Position numbers and translations under genes: made by a program
In this document: in pieces, positions 33,000 through 45,061 of the stretch
How the letters are laid out: each line of letters begins with the position of its first letter
Position numbering within the stretch: the stretch's first letter is position 1
Origin: Isochrysis galbana
Lineage: Eukaryota > Haptophyta > Isochrysidales > Isochrysidaceae
Assembly: GCA_018136815.1 (NCBI GenBank)
Contig: CM030931.1
Coordinates: 4,098,148 to 4,162,147, forward strand
Direction of reading: 5' to 3'
Length of the DNA stretch: 64,000 nucleotides
Notes under the pieces: model-generated
The model's database searches: none
Seen by the model: only the letters and a program-made list of their open reading frames with translations
Told to the model about the DNA's origin: nothing

Positions 33000-35098
33000 A
33001 TGCTTGTTGCGGCCGCGTTTGCACTCGCCCTGCACGGCGTCGGTGTTGCTCTACCGCCCGGGCCGAGTCGCACGATTGGGCCTCCCCTGATGCGTGGCAT
33101 CCACGGCCGCCAGTCGGTCGAGCGGCGGCAACAAATCGCAAATCACATGAAAGAGCTGGACATTCTTCGCACTGTGCCTCCCTGCGACGCGTGCGAGCTG
33201 GCAAAGGCCAAGCTGCGAGAGATGGAAGAAGATGGATTTGTGCCCAACTCGCATGCAATCACGATAGCTATTGGACTTTGCAGTGCCGACCTCCCCGCTG
33301 CGGAGGCTTTCTTCAAGCAGCTGCACGAGGGCACCCGGTCAGAGGGCTCGTATGCGCTCTTGCTACGTGCGCAACTAGCGCACGGAGAGCTCGACCGAGC
33401 ACTCTCTACGTGGAGGGCGATGGTCGCTCACGGGATTCGCCCCCGTGTGCGCACCACATCACCACTTCTTATCGCTCTCTGCGGTAGCGAGAGGCATGAG
33501 GAGGCTATGGCTTTGTACTCAGAGCTGCGGCAGCACGGCATGGATCTCACCCAGCAAGACTATTCCGCCATGTTATTGCTTCATGGCAGAGGCAACGAAG
33601 CAAGACAAGCGATGTCAGTGCTCGCCCATTTGGCAGAGGACTTTCCTCGTCCTGACGATGAGACAATCGCTGCCATCGTCGAATTGTTCAAGCGGCTCGA
33701 TCTGGCGACAGCACAGATGCCGATCTCCAACCCTAATCTTGGGTTTGAAGCGCATGACAAAGCCGATGTGCACCACGAGTTTCATCATTACGTAGATGAT
33801 GGCGCCCACGACCAAACCTTCGATCATGCTGAGGCTTCTAGTATTGGGCATTCGAAGGCATCACACGCATGTGCTCCCGGGGCAGAACGCGTGGTGATCG
33901 GGCCGGATGGCAAGTGCCCATGCTGTGGTGCACAACTTCAGTTGCTCACGCTCAGCAATTCGGAGCGCGATGAAGTGCGCAAAGTGCTGCTCGCACGTGC
34001 GGCCGAACGGCAGGGCGAGAGTGGAAGCGATCAGTTGCGCACATTCAGTAAGTGGCTTGAGAAGCAGCCGCCATTTGACTACGTCATCGACGGCCCAAAT
34101 GTCGGCTATGCCAACCAGAATTTCGAGGGAGGGAGATTTGAATTCACTCAAGTAGCCGCAGTGTTGCAGTTGCTACAACGCAAGGGGAAACGCGTTTTGC
34201 TCATTTTGCCGAGGAAATACGCAAAGGATGTCATACCTAATCACACAAGCTCCACCGAGGTAAGTCTATGACCCACGTGCCAGAATCTGGGCATGGGCCT
34301 GATGAAATTCCTTTCGATCCTTTCGAATCCTCTCAAACGAGAGTTGGATGAAGCAACACACGATGTACCCACGCACCATCTCGAGAGCGCAAATGCCTCC
34401 TGCTTTGTGTAAACGGCCCTGTCACCACAATCGCATGATTTGATCCTCAGCGTGACACTCGCATTTCGAAAGTCGACCGCGACATTCTCGAGGAGTGGAA
34501 ACGGCAGAATATTGTTTACTTGTGCCATTCTGGCCTTTACGATGATTGGTTCTGGATGCTCGCCACTGTTAGCGGCGCAAGCCCACCGCGTGCAGTAAGC
34601 TAGCTGTCCCCACGCCCTACTTGCTTGAGGGGAGCTTCCTTCCATCCTCTTCTTCCGGTGCAGAGAGGCGATCGTGATAGCAGCTTTTCTTTCTCCTTTT
34701 CCTACCTCCCACCCAGCTTCCCAGAGCACCTAGGCTGCCTCCTCATCGCCAAATTCCGCTGTGGTCTACAGGTCACGAATGATGCGATGCGAGATCACCT
34801 GAACGAATTGTTGCCGCAACGTGCCTTTCAGCGCTGGCGGCACTCGCAGATCGTCTCATTCAGTATCGGCTACTTGACACCGGAAACCCCAATACCTCAG
34901 TCGAAGCCTCCGCGCTCCCAGCCCATCATTGCCACTGTCGAGTCTCCGCCGGTTTTCTCTCGACAAGCGCAGAGGCTGAACGGCCGCTGGCATATTCCCA
35001 TGATGACGAATCAGGAGGAGGAGAGCCATCAATGGTTGTGTTGCACCGCCGACGCTCCGATGGCCTCTGAGAGCTTGGAGTTCTCTTCTTCTATCTAG
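33000..35098 (+). CDS. PRORP: Protein-only RNase P (PRORP), three exons
   Basis: Exons 33,000-34,259, 34,451-34,594 and 34,772-35,098 (all phase 0, GT-AG) give 576 residues. The N-terminus (MLVAAAFALALHGVGVALPP) is signal-like, suggesting organelle targeting. Pentatricopeptide-like helices occupy ~40-250. A CPCCG pair and, near the C-terminus, the RWHIP histidine and a WLCC cysteine match the structural zinc site. The NYN metallonuclease domain has DGPNVG, then YDDWFW in exon 2, then VTNDAMRDH in exon 3, the conserved aspartates of PRORP enzymes that cleave the 5' leader of pre-tRNA. The ATG at 33,000 is the first in frame. The compartment (plastid, mitochondrion or nucleus) is not certain. 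Confidence 0.93.
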
Positions 35099-35752
35099 CA
35101 TCAACCGGCGTCGACTCAACTTCGAGGTCTATTTTTGATTAGGGCCATGATGCGGAACACGCGGATGTGGACACATGTGCGACGTGCGATGTCGATATGC
35201 CAGGCATATTCTGACCACCCGCTGCCCCAGACGCTTGCCGCGCTCCTGATTCACATGCGCAAGCATATCACAACGCATGCGGTACATACCATCGCGGTAG
35301 CGCGGTAGAAAATTGCATCCTTTATTTAGAGACAACGCGGGCCCGTAGTCATGTTCATGTAAAAAAAACATTCTTGAAAAAGCCCGCTATGCTAGTTTAC
35401 ATACACCCTTCTCTGGGCTCTCGGGTCCATCGCCCTCGCCTCATCCCTTCCCTCTCCCCCCCTCATTCCTTGTTCTTCGGTTTCGGGGGGTCGGCCCATG
35501 TGCACTACCTTGGGCCTAGCGTTGGGGGGCTAACGGGAGTAGCGGCACTTATGCCCAGTTGGTTTATTATTGTCACCGCCTATGAGCCAGCAGTATTGGC
35601 GACTAGTACGACTAGCAGTAGCCCTCCCTCGTATTCGCAGATTGGGCCGCGCCCAACGACCGGTGCCAAGGGGTGTAGTAGTACGGTCTCCGCTACACTC
35701 ATGGCCCACCCTGCAGCAAACCATCACCAAACCTGCCAAACTGCCGAATTTC
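35099..35752. other. Intergenic between convergent genes
   Basis: 3' flanks of the PRORP gene (plus) and the glycosidase-like gene (minus). Nothing else recognised. Confidence 0.4.
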
Positions 35753-38383
35753 TTACAGCTCCCACTCATCATCATCAATTTGGGACGCCTCCCCCTTGCC
35801 CAATGTAGAGGGGCGAGACGATGCCTCGGGTGAGTCTACCGGTCGTGTCCCCCACGTCTGTGCCTGCCTTGGAGAGGGTACCGATTCCATCCCCGCCTCT
35901 CTTGAAGTAGGTTGCACATCTTGGTCCCAACAATGCAAGTGTCCAGCACTCACTCTCCTACTGCCAAGCGGAGGGTATTTTTGATTGCCACCGCATGGAT
36001 GCCCTCGGTCACGACGTGAGTCTTGCACCGCCTCTCGTACCTGGACGTTTACCGACGTCATGTGGCTCGCCTGAAGCTCAAGCGTCGTGGCCTCGTCGAG
36101 CTGCTGGGCGTATCCACCGCTGCCGCCCCGCTTACGATTGGGCCTAACGGGGCGCTTCAATCTTTGATGGTCGGTCTTCTTGCCACACGTCGCGCACTGA
36201 CTAGATGAAGGCGATGCATGAGCGGTATCTAGAGGGCTTGCACAAATAGAGCGTGGTTCCTTGACTGCGTCGCCGGAAGTCGAGGTGAACCATAGTCGCC
36301 AACCACAGCAAATCCACCTTAATACTGCCCCTGCACAAACCAGCGCCGCGAGCCCCAATGAGATCCACACCTCTGGCTTGGATAGCAAGTCACTCATGGA
36401 AATATGTTCAGACGATGATGCATGAGCCGTCACAAATCTTAGGGGCCATCTCGGGGACGCCGGCGGATGGTTCACTCGGGTCGCAAGAGGTGGCAATAGC
36501 GGGACAGTTGTTCGTGTCTGATTGATGAAGAGCGCTGGTGCCGGCGCGGGGCAAGAATACAAAATATCGTGTTCAGCGACGCAAGACCATCGATTTCCGC
36601 TTTGCTGAAGATATCGACAGAGGGCACAACCTAGTGTGCAGTCATGTTGATAGTCGATGGGCGACCCCGCAGAAGTTGGGTCCACCCACGCAGAATGGCA
36701 TGAATATTCGAGGTCGGGGTCGTACTCAGCCTGATTGGCTATGCTGTTACACCACTGCTGGTCCTTGGCCCCCGTTAGATGCGTCTGACGCGATTTGATG
36801 AAGCTCATCGGATCAAGATGTGAGCAAGGCATTTGCGGTGGTGGAAGAGGTGTATCAGCCGGTGCTGAAGGCGGAGGAAAAGGAGGCAGTGGCGGTGGTG
36901 GCTTTGGCTCTGTCGGAATCTCTTCGAAAACCGGGAAACCCGACCGCAGCACGCCCGCCATCTCCGCATCCAGGCTCTCTAAGGTGTCAAGATTGTCGTG
37001 CACCCACTTCACAGGTTGCTGACGCGGGCCACTATTGTGTACCAGCTCGAATCCCCACACCGGTTGGTCGAGCGGCCTGTCATCTTTAGGATACGAACGC
37101 CAGATCCAATATGTCGACGAGATGTTGAGCTGGACGAAGCTCTCTAGCAGCGACTTGGCGTACTGAAGACGCCCATGATCTCGATAAAGCTCGTTCTTGA
37201 CTCCCCACTGATTGCAAAAGACCGGAACATTGAACCTACGGCTGAGCTCGTAAGGCACCTCACGCGTGGTTTTCTTGATCCAAGATGCATCGACGCGCAC
37301 CGATTGATGTGCATCATCGCAATAATTTGGCCACCAGGTATCGTACACGTCCTTGCACGGGAATGTCCCCGGAAAACGAGCATCACTTCCTGTGCCGGTA
37401 TTTGCCGTCACTAGCTTCCATGGTACGAAGAAGTCGTACGTGTACAGCACATTGTCACGATCGAGAATGACACGCTCGTCAAAGTTCCACGCTTTGTAGT
37501 AGGGGGCCGGCCCGACCACGCAAAGAGCGCGCCGATCTCCACGGTGAACCGCGTCACAACCACCACGCATGAAGCTCGCCACGCGTTCTGGCGCAGCATC
37601 CTTTGTGCGAGGCTCTGACATGATCTCGTAACCAGCAATCCGCTCCCACGTGGAATACCGCTCCGCTATCCAGCTCCACATGGCGTAATACTTTTGCACT
37701 AGTTCGGGAGAGTGCCAGACGTCGGGCTCGCCGGGCCAGCCCCATCCCGCAGCATATTTTGCCCGGGCTGTGAGGATCACCCACAAGCCAGCAGCTGTAG
37801 CCTCAGCAATGATCTTGTCGAGCGCATGAACGCATCGCGTGTTCATGTAACCCCAGTTGGCGTTGTTTGTGAAGCACTCCAGGCCGTCCTCGGGCCCAGT
37901 TGAATCGTGCCACAGAATACCCACGAGCCGGATCACATTGGCAGACGGGATCGACTCACGCAGCCAACGGATATCATGCCACGCCGACGGCAGCTCCATG
38001 TAGTATTGGATGTACATGTTAACGCCAGACAGGATCAGCGGCCTGCCCGGTCCTCCGTTGGCCAACCGTCCACCTGATGGGATGAGCTCCGCCCCACACG
38101 CGGAGAGGCGCAACGGGCCGCTCGAGCTGCCTACAGGGCACCCTCGTGGCGGTCGCGTGCTCAGGCTGTGCGGAACACTCGAAGGCGCTTGCACAGCAGG
38201 CGCCACCAAGTGCCTGCAAAATTCGCAGCTGCGGCACTTGCACCAGGGGCAGTGCGAGTCGCTACTGTCCCTGCTACACCATCCTGCACACTCCTCGAAG
38301 TCTGCGTCGTGCTCGATCCCCGAGGAGCAGGCCAGCAGCCGTCGGTGCGACTGGTTGGTCGGCAGCTCATGTCGTTCCGCCAT
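35753..38383 (-). CDS. GH5-like glycoside hydrolase with Cys-rich modules and a membrane anchor
   Basis: An 876-residue single-exon protein from the ATG at 38,383. An N-terminal cysteine module (CAGWCSRDSSDSHCPWCKC, then CEFC) precedes a TIM-barrel-like domain (~110-470) with GVNMYIQYY, VIRLVGILWHD, LWVILTARAKY, YEIMSEPR at ~250-257 (general acid position) and VFCNQWG at ~388-394. In GH5 enzymes the last motif normally carries the glutamate nucleophile; here the codon is CAG (Gln), so activity is doubtful. A proline-rich linker, a second cysteine module, a membrane helix (~671-690, LGLAALVCAGAVL) and a basic/Ser-rich tail follow. It probably faces the lumen or cell surface and acts on, or only binds, beta-linked polysaccharide. 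The subfamily is not determined. Confidence 0.7.
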   Translation of the reverse strand: MAERHELPTNQSHRRLLACSSGIEHDADFEECAGWCSRDSSDSHCPWCKCRSCEFCRHLVAPAVQAPSSVPHSLSTRPPRGCPVGSSSGPLRLSACGAELIPSGGRLANGGPGRPLILSGVNMYIQYYMELPSAWHDIRWLRESIPSANVIRLVGILWHDSTGPEDGLECFTNNANWGYMNTRCVHALDKIIAEATAAGLWVILTARAKYAAGWGWPGEPDVWHSPELVQKYYAMWSWIAERYSTWERIAGYEIMSEPRTKDAAPERVASFMRGGCDAVHRGDRRALCVVGPAPYYKAWNFDERVILDRDNVLYTYDFFVPWKLVTANTGTGSDARFPGTFPCKDVYDTWWPNYCDDAHQSVRVDASWIKKTTREVPYELSRRFNVPVFCNQWGVKNELYRDHGRLQYAKSLLESFVQLNISSTYWIWRSYPKDDRPLDQPVWGFELVHNSGPRQQPVKWVHDNLDTLESLDAEMAGVLRSGFPVFEEIPTEPKPPPPLPPFPPPSAPADTPLPPPQMPCSHLDPMSFIKSRQTHLTGAKDQQWCNSIANQAEYDPDLEYSCHSAWVDPTSAGSPIDYQHDCTLGCALCRYLQQSGNRWSCVAEHDILYSCPAPAPALFINQTRTTVPLLPPLATRVNHPPASPRWPLRFVTAHASSSEHISMSDLLSKPEVWISLGLAALVCAGAVLRWICCGWRLWFTSTSGDAVKEPRSICASPLDTAHASPSSSQCATCGKKTDHQRLKRPVRPNRKRGGSGGYAQQLDEATTLELQASHMTSVNVQVREAVQDSRRDRGHPCGGNQKYPPLGSRRVSAGHLHCWDQDVQPTSREAGMESVPSPRQAQTWGTRPVDSPEASSRPSTLGKGEASQIDDDEWEL

Positions 38384-39222
38384 CTCTCTCCTCACGCTAA
38401 CCCGCACTCGAGAGGGATTGAGAATCGAGGAGGAAAGAAGGGATTCTATTCCATGCGCTGTGAGCACGAGAGCAGAGGCGGACCCGAGCAGACAGCCGAG
38501 GGGGGAAGAGCAAGGAGTTGGGAGAGGCCGGGGACGAGCAGCGCGAGACGGCGAGGGCGCGAGAAGAGGGCAAGATCGGCGGCGGGCGTTTCGCCGGTAC
38601 TGTAGAGATCCAGTGCTTTACTTGTAGAGCTGGAGACCTGGACTAGTAGTGGTAGTACTGTAGTACTCGAGTACACAAGTACACTCTTGAAGGAGATGAC
38701 AGATATCATGATGTCATCTGCAGAGGCACGCACGACCTCCGCGTGAAAGGATGCCGATTGAGGCGCTCAGAAGTTGTTAGAGTCAGAGGTGTGAGATGTG
38801 ATTCAACCTGATAGCCATCGTCACGTCGTCACTCGTCACCCCGCACCTGTCATTGTCACAACTTGTCACCTGTCACCTGTCACCCTACACCCTACTCTGA
38901 CGAATTGGAATGACCCATTGGGTCTGAGGGCAACGAGGAGGGAGCCATACCGGCGCCAGGCGCGGCGGAGGGAACGACTTCGGAGACGCTGACGGGCTGG
39001 AGCCCGTCAGCAGAGGAAGCCGGGAAGGCGGGCTTGGGCGAGGGCGAGGACGGCGGCGAGAGCGAGAGCGACATCGAGCGAGCGGCGAGAGGCGAGGGCG
39101 AGGGCGAGCGAGGGGAGGGCTGTGATCGGTGATGGCAGGGGCTGGCGTGGAGAGGAGAGGTTGTAGGGTATGTGAGTGGTAGACGAGCGAGACAACGAGA
39201 GCGAGAGCGACGGGTAGAACGA
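38384..39222. other. Intergenic
   Basis: CACCTGTCAC-type short repeats at 38,820-38,890. 38,892-38,945 (complement) resembles 57,470-57,525 inside the 57-kb TIR element; both can be read as SSLPSxPMGHxNSS. No gene is supported. Confidence 0.4.
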
Positions 39223-39285
39223 AGGCGGCTTGCCTTCATTTGGTCTCCTTTCCCTCAGGGTTTCTTCCCCTCCCGTGGGGACTCT
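39223..39285 (-). repeat. 63-bp repeat, exact inverted copy of 52,321-52,383
   Basis: The complement of this stretch equals 52,321-52,383 with no difference seen. No reading frame is evident. It must belong to a mobile or recently duplicated sequence. Confidence 0.85.
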
Positions 39286-39782
39286 CACCCTACCATGAGC
39301 CCCCCCGCGAGCACCCCGAAGGAGAGGCCCAGGAGCACCACCTCCTGCAAACAACGGCAATCAACGAAGAAAGAGAAACGATCTGCAACAACAACGAAAG
39401 GGAGGGAATGATTCCGAAGACACGCGAGATGCAGTGAGCAGTGAGCTACAATCTCCGACAACTCTAGTATTAGAGTCAAAGAGAGAAGCCACATAGGAGG
39501 GAGGGGAGGAAAGACAACGGACGGAGCGTCGAGCGACAACAGCGAGCGACAGAGCCATGATGAGCGAGAAGGAGAGGCCTTGAGTGATCACTGACAGGCC
39601 GGCCCCGGTGTCGGCCACCGGGCTCGCCGTGAGTGCGGTGTCGGCGAGGAGGATTCCGTCGCCGGTGCCTTCGCGTAGGATGCGTAGGTCGCGCACGTAT
39701 AGGCTGTGGCGAGGTGCCGTGAACTTGGGGGTGTCGATGACGTCCCGGTAAGCGTAGATCAAAGACCCGCCCAAATCCAGTG
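39286..39782. other. Intergenic, weak minus-strand frame
   Basis: A minus frame of ~140 codons includes a membrane-helix-like stretch (LSFSLIMALSLAVVARR) preceded by a beta-rich segment. It could be an exon of a membrane protein, but has no ATG of its own or family match. Confidence 0.3.
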
Positions 39783-39861
39783 AGGGCCATGGCGGGGGAG
39801 GAGTTGAGAGAGGGGGGGACTCGTGCCCCGCCATGAGTGAACCAAGTATAAACTTAGTTGA
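39783..39861 (-). mobile_element. LINE-family 5' end copy
   Basis: The complement shows AACTAAG, loop TTTATA, CTTGGTT, then CACTCATGGCGGGGCACGAG, closely matching the 5' ends at 1,880-1,944 and 53,490-53,557. Only the 5' terminal ~75 bp are recognisable. Confidence 0.6.
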
Positions 39862-40700
39862 GATGCCATCTTTCTGTAAGGGGTTAATTGGCTCTAGGCG
39901 TAGCCTCATACTAATGACCATACAAGAGCTCTTATGTTAAGCCCCAATGTACCCTCCTCAACACCATACCTTTGATGGAGCCCCTAGTTGAAGTTTGTAG
40001 CCCTTCCATTCAACCCAAAGCGTGCAAGGCATCTCAGTTTTGGAACGGAGGTAGTAGTTAAAAAGCCCCTGTTTGACCGCCCTAGTTGTGCGTTGTGGTC
40101 GGCGCCGCTCTCATTATCGACGTTGTTGAGCTCGCTATCGCAAAGAGAGACTCCTAGTGTGAAAAGGTCGTCAAAAGTCAAGAAAGGCCAGAGACCAGAG
40201 AGACGCCAAAACCATTTACTACTAATATCCTTGTTTTCCGACCAACAACCCCGTCGTCGGTTGGTGGTGGTCGTCGGTTGAAGCAACATATTACAAATCG
40301 CGCGCGCGAGTACTCCCTCTTACCAGTTTTCTTTTCTCTGGGAGAAGAGTAATTCGGGAACAAACACATACATACTCTCCCGTCGTCCTCTCTTCCCGTG
40401 CCCCCCTCCTCCCTCCCCCTCCCCTTCTTCCCTCTCTGCCTTACTCTCTTATCTCTCTTCTCTTCCTCTCTCTTTTCCCTCCTCTTCTCCCTCCCCCTTC
40501 CATCCCCCCCCGGTCTCCCCCCCCCCCCCCCCCTTCTTCTGTGTGTCTCTCGTGTCGGGCCGTTTCCTTGTCGATGGACACGGCCGCTCGCGCCGCCTGA
40601 GAGAAGAACATCTGCCCAGCTCTCCCCTCCCCCTCCCCAAAACCACACCTCGCTTACACGCTGAGGCAAGGGCAGGTGAGTGGCGTGCGCACCGACGAGG
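39862..40700. other. Intergenic, upstream of the EF-hand gene
   Basis: Contains the inverted GGGCGGTCAAACAG motif (40,069-40,082), CT-rich sequence and a poly-C run at ~40,518-40,535. A possible 5'-UTR donor, CAGGTGAGT, lies at ~40,673-40,681. Confidence 0.4.
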
Positions 40701-40939
40701 ATGGACGACTTTGATGTCTTCGACCTCTTCGGCGAGATGCCCTTTGATTTTGAGACGGACATCGAGCCAGCGCCCCACCGGGAGGGGACGTCGGCAAAGT
40801 CGGCGAACAAGGAGAAGAAGGAGAAGAAGGAGAAGAAGGAGAACAAGGTACGAGAGACAGGGGGGAGGGGGGGGGAGGGGGGGGGAGAGAGGGGGGGGGG
40901 AGAGGGGGGCTAGAGAGAGAGGGAGAGAGGGGGGGGGGG

Positions 40940-41020
<81 letters not shown>

Positions 41021-44000
41021 AAGGGAGAGAGCGAGCGAGCGAGAGAGAGAGAGGAGAGCGGGAGAGAGGGAGGGGGAGAGAGAGAATGAGAGAGAAGCTG
41101 CCGCCTCCTCGCGCTCGCCCCTTGGTGGGCAGCACTTTGCTAGCATTGTTGGTTCTAAGGCCGAGTCGCGTGTGAGTGCGTAGGCAGGCCTCAACTCTCT
41201 CACGTGTACTTGCGCTTGCAGCGCATTCTGCAAGCTGCCAGTGACGGCATATGCGATGAAGTGCATGTGGCGCACACTTTTGACTCTGTTGACTACTCCC
41301 GCACCCTGTGTGAATAGAAAAAGAAGGACAAGAAGAAGAGTGACCATTCGGACGGTTCTGATCTCGACATCTTTGGGAATTCACCTGCGACTCCCAAAAA
41401 GGAGAAGAAGAAGAAGAAGAAGAAGGACAAAAGCGGAGCATCAGACTCAGGATATGACACACCGCCCAGCAGCAAGCCGCAGACCGGGAAACAAGCGGCA
41501 AAGGACACAGGGACGATGAAGAGTGCTGGTCAAGCCGCCGCTCCGGCAGCTGTTGCTTCTGTAGCGAGCACATCTGCGAAAAAGGAGGCAAAGGGTCCAC
41601 TTGGCCCAGACGGCCGCCCAAAGGCAGTGCCAAGCGCTAGCCCTGGTGTAGCCGTGGCTCAAAAAGCCAAAAGTAGTGATAGCAACGCAAAGTCGAGTCC
41701 GGGTTCGTCTGTCGCTGCGAAGAACGTTCCACTCGCTTCCAGGTCAGCTCCCAGCACATCTGCGAGTAGTTCAGCCAAGCTTCCAAGTGGTACATCGATG
41801 GACAAGCGTGAACAGGGGAAGAGCGTCACCATCTCGGATCCCGAGACTGATAGGACAGACGATGAGGATGCACCATTCGTTGAGTCGAAGCTCTCGTCGT
41901 CTATTCTTCGGGCTTTCAAAACAATGGACAGTGATGGTGATGGCGTGATCGACATGTCTGAATTGCGAAGACGTCTCGATCATATCACTGCAAATCTCGG
42001 CATTAAGGTGGCGAGGGACACGGCCGAGGACGTCCTCGCCAAGTTCGACCCTCATGGCGAGCATAGCTTTCTGGATCTGGATCAATTTGGCTGCCTGATG
42101 GACGCCCTCAAGGAGTCGGCCTCTGCGAAAACGCGTGTCTCAACACATGGTGACAAGCCCACACCATCTTGGTATAAACATCCGCACATCCCACCCGCAG
42201 TAAGGCACGCCTTCGAGGCCTGCGATATGGATGAGACAGGTTCGATCCATGCAAGCGAGCTGCGCCGTATGTTCACCATGCTCGACCGGCAGCTGGGCTT
42301 CACAGTCACTCGGCGCGCGACAGATGAGGTGCTGGCGAAGTATGATGGAAGCGCGACTGATCGGAGGGTAAGCGCAGACGAGTTCGCTGCACTGGTCGAT
42401 GAGTTGCAGGCGATCTCGCCTCAAGCGCTGGCAGCATCGCTCGACTCGCCTGATGTGCGCATCCGTTGGCGTGCTGCTAGCGATTTGAAGAAGGACCCAG
42501 CGGCATTGGAGTCCCAGGCGAAGTCGATTTCTTTGAAGCTCGCGCACCAAGACCCAGGTGTCCGGCTGGTAGCACTGGATGTGCTCACCGCATGCCGATC
42601 GCAAGTGCTCGCTCCGGTCGCGCCGCAGGTATCCTCATTGCTCGCGGATCCGGTTTGGTATGTACGCGAGGCGTCAGTTCTCTGTCTCGCCTCGCTCGAG
42701 CCTCACATCTTGCGCGACTATGCGATTGAACTCATTGATGCTCTCGACGATGAGTACGACGTCGTGGGTTCCTCGGTCCGACAAGCTGCTGTACAAGCGC
42801 TCAGCAAGATGAAACCCGAATCGATATCTTCATACCTTCTCTCACGCACTCGCGAAATCACAAAGAAAGCCTCGGCAGTACGTCCTTCGCTCAAAGCACC
42901 TCCTCGACCCGCTCACACGCAGCCGTCGATGTTAACCAAGACAGTGAACAAGGTACGGCCAGGGTCGTCTATTTCTTCCCGGCACATACCGGCATCAGTG
43001 CGCTTCTCGGCCGAAGTGCCTGGACATCGGCCAAACTTGGCAGCTTGCGCATCGGCGTCAGATGCGCCGTTGCGGGATAGTACTGTTGTCAGGCCTGGAG
43101 ATCTAGCATGCAGGGCGCCTGGGGCGACCACACCCGCCTCAGAGAATTGGGCCGGAGTATGCTTGCCGGAGGAGATGAGCAACGGCAGAGTGAGATCCGA
43201 AGTGGGCTTTCCGATACCCGATGGTCGTCCCTCACGACTCGATTCGGCCCACAAACGGGCAGGCCAGCAAGGTGTCAACGGATTCCAAGATGAGGAGCCG
43301 ATGGTGAGGAGTCTGAGGGGCGACAAAACTGTTTCTACTCAGATGCCGCAGCACCCGCCGATTCGCATGAGTTCCCCCACGGACCATGTTACAGCGCACT
43401 TTGACCGTACCGTTGAGCTTGGTGCAATCCAACAGCTCCAGAGGCAGCAAATGGAAATGCAGCAAGTGCAGCAGCAGCAGCTGCACATCCAGCATCAGCA
43501 GCTTCAACAGCTCCAGCAGCATTTGCACAGCTCATTTTCTCCACAACGGGAGCAACAGCCCCAAGCGGTTCTTCATGCATGCAACGGCGAGCCATGCGAG
43601 GCGACGGCATCTTCACTAACGCAGACATCTACCCAGTCATTTTCAGCCCCATCCTTTCCTAATGCTGCGCTGGCTCATCACGCAGTCGCTCGGCAGCACC
43701 GAGATGCAGCTTCGGCGAACCTTGCTGAGTTGCAATACGAAAGGGATCCTCCCACGAAGAAGCCCTCGTTGGCTGCGTTCGCTGCTCAGATGCCCACGCA
43801 GAGAAGGACGTTGGCCCAATCGCAAAATCAACACTCACACCAGAAACTCTCTTCTCTGCCTTCATCCCAATCTCCTGCGAAGCCTGCGCAAAACACACCA
43901 TTACCCCGATCAGGCACCGTTTCACGGAATTCGTCACTGTCACCGTACGACCCCAAGGCCAACACGGGCCTATTTGTGGATGATGACGTCACACCACCTG

Positions 44001-44899
44001 AACGCGTTGCTTTAACACAGCCCCAATTCACCGACAGCCACCGCGACCCGCGGCTTTTTGCCAGCATAGGCTATCCACGGTCGAGAAGAGGTGGGCCTAT
44101 GTCCTCAACCCCAACGCCACAACTTGGACAAGTCTTGTTGTCCACGACATCCCTCAAGCCGCAATCGGGCGCTTGTACAGCCATTGAAACATATGATGGA
44201 TCACGGCGGCAGGAGACCAATGGGGCGACAGGACACACGTGGTCTAGTGAGCGCTCACCAAACAACAGCTGGGACGGGGAGCTCATCACTCGTGATGACA
44301 TTCTTGACCTCAAGCGGGAGCTCGCCACTCTACGTGAGGAACTCGATCTCCGCCGTCAGATGCAATCGTTAGTCTCTGAAACGCGCGATCTTCGTTCGGA
44401 GGTCATCTCTGAGGCGAGGGGTCTCCGCGCAGAGCTATTGTCGGAAGCGCGAGGGTTTCGAGAGGATAGTTGTATTCAGGAGTCCCAAGAGAGCTCTTGG
44501 TCCCCTCACGATTTGACGCGATCTACATTTGCAGCATCCCCCTCTCCCAGTCGCTTGCAGTCCGCCCATGGCCGTGCGCTTATGGAAACTCCAACTCCGC
44601 AAGCGGTCCCTCCTTTTCCAGCATGGGCACAGCGACCCGTGCCTGACACGTCAGTAACATCGACGCAGGCATACACACCGGTTCGCAATCATTCTCACCA
44701 AACCGTGACGGTCATACCCAACCAAAGGCCTTCGGAGCAATTAGCCACACCCCTCGAGACATTGGTGCGTCATCTGGGGAGCCAAGCTGCAGCACCGGCG
44801 ATGCGTCCGCCCTCACAACCGATGGCGAAGGCTGGATTGCCTCGTCCGCATGCACAAAAATCCACTCAGATGACACTCTCCACTCCGGGGCTGATATGA
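40701..44899 (+). CDS. EF-hand / HEAT-repeat protein with Gln-rich region and coiled coil, two exons
   Basis: Exon 1 40,701-40,847 (49 codons), intron 40,848-41,317 (GT-AG, phase 0), exon 2 to the stop at 44,899; 1,242 residues. The N-terminus is acidic/aromatic (MDDFDVFDLFGEMPFDFET), followed by poly-lysine stretches spanning the splice junction. EF-hand-like units start near 245 (canonical loop DSDGDGVIDMSE), 290 (degenerate), 345 (DMDETGSIHASE) and 390 (degenerate). HEAT/armadillo-like helices occupy ~420-555. A Gln-rich stretch lies at ~755-795 and a coiled coil (LKRELATLREELDLRRQ) at ~1,043-1,100. Two canonical calcium loops suggest calcium-dependent scaffold behaviour, perhaps cytoskeletal or basal-body related; that is inference. 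No named orthologue recognised. Confidence 0.82.
40915..41080. repeat. (GA)n microsatellite in an intron
   Basis: Almost pure GA repeat over ~100 bp plus impure flanks, inside the only intron of the EF-hand gene. Confidence 0.9.
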
Positions 44900-45061
44900 T
44901 GCGCTTGCTGGCTGATATGGTGCTTTTGCTCAGGCTGTCGCGGAAGACCCGACCTTGGGAGTCTGACCCGCGCAAACGTTGAGTGCCCAACCGTGAGATA
45001 ATCAAAAAGTGAGTATGGGCATTACAAACTTTTCTGACGTGGCTCATTAGATGGTAGATGG

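Noticed and set aside
39361-39834. Minus-strand frame as a complete membrane protein gene
   Set aside because: No host ATG; its apparent start belongs to a LINE 5' end, and only one weak hydrophobic segment is present.
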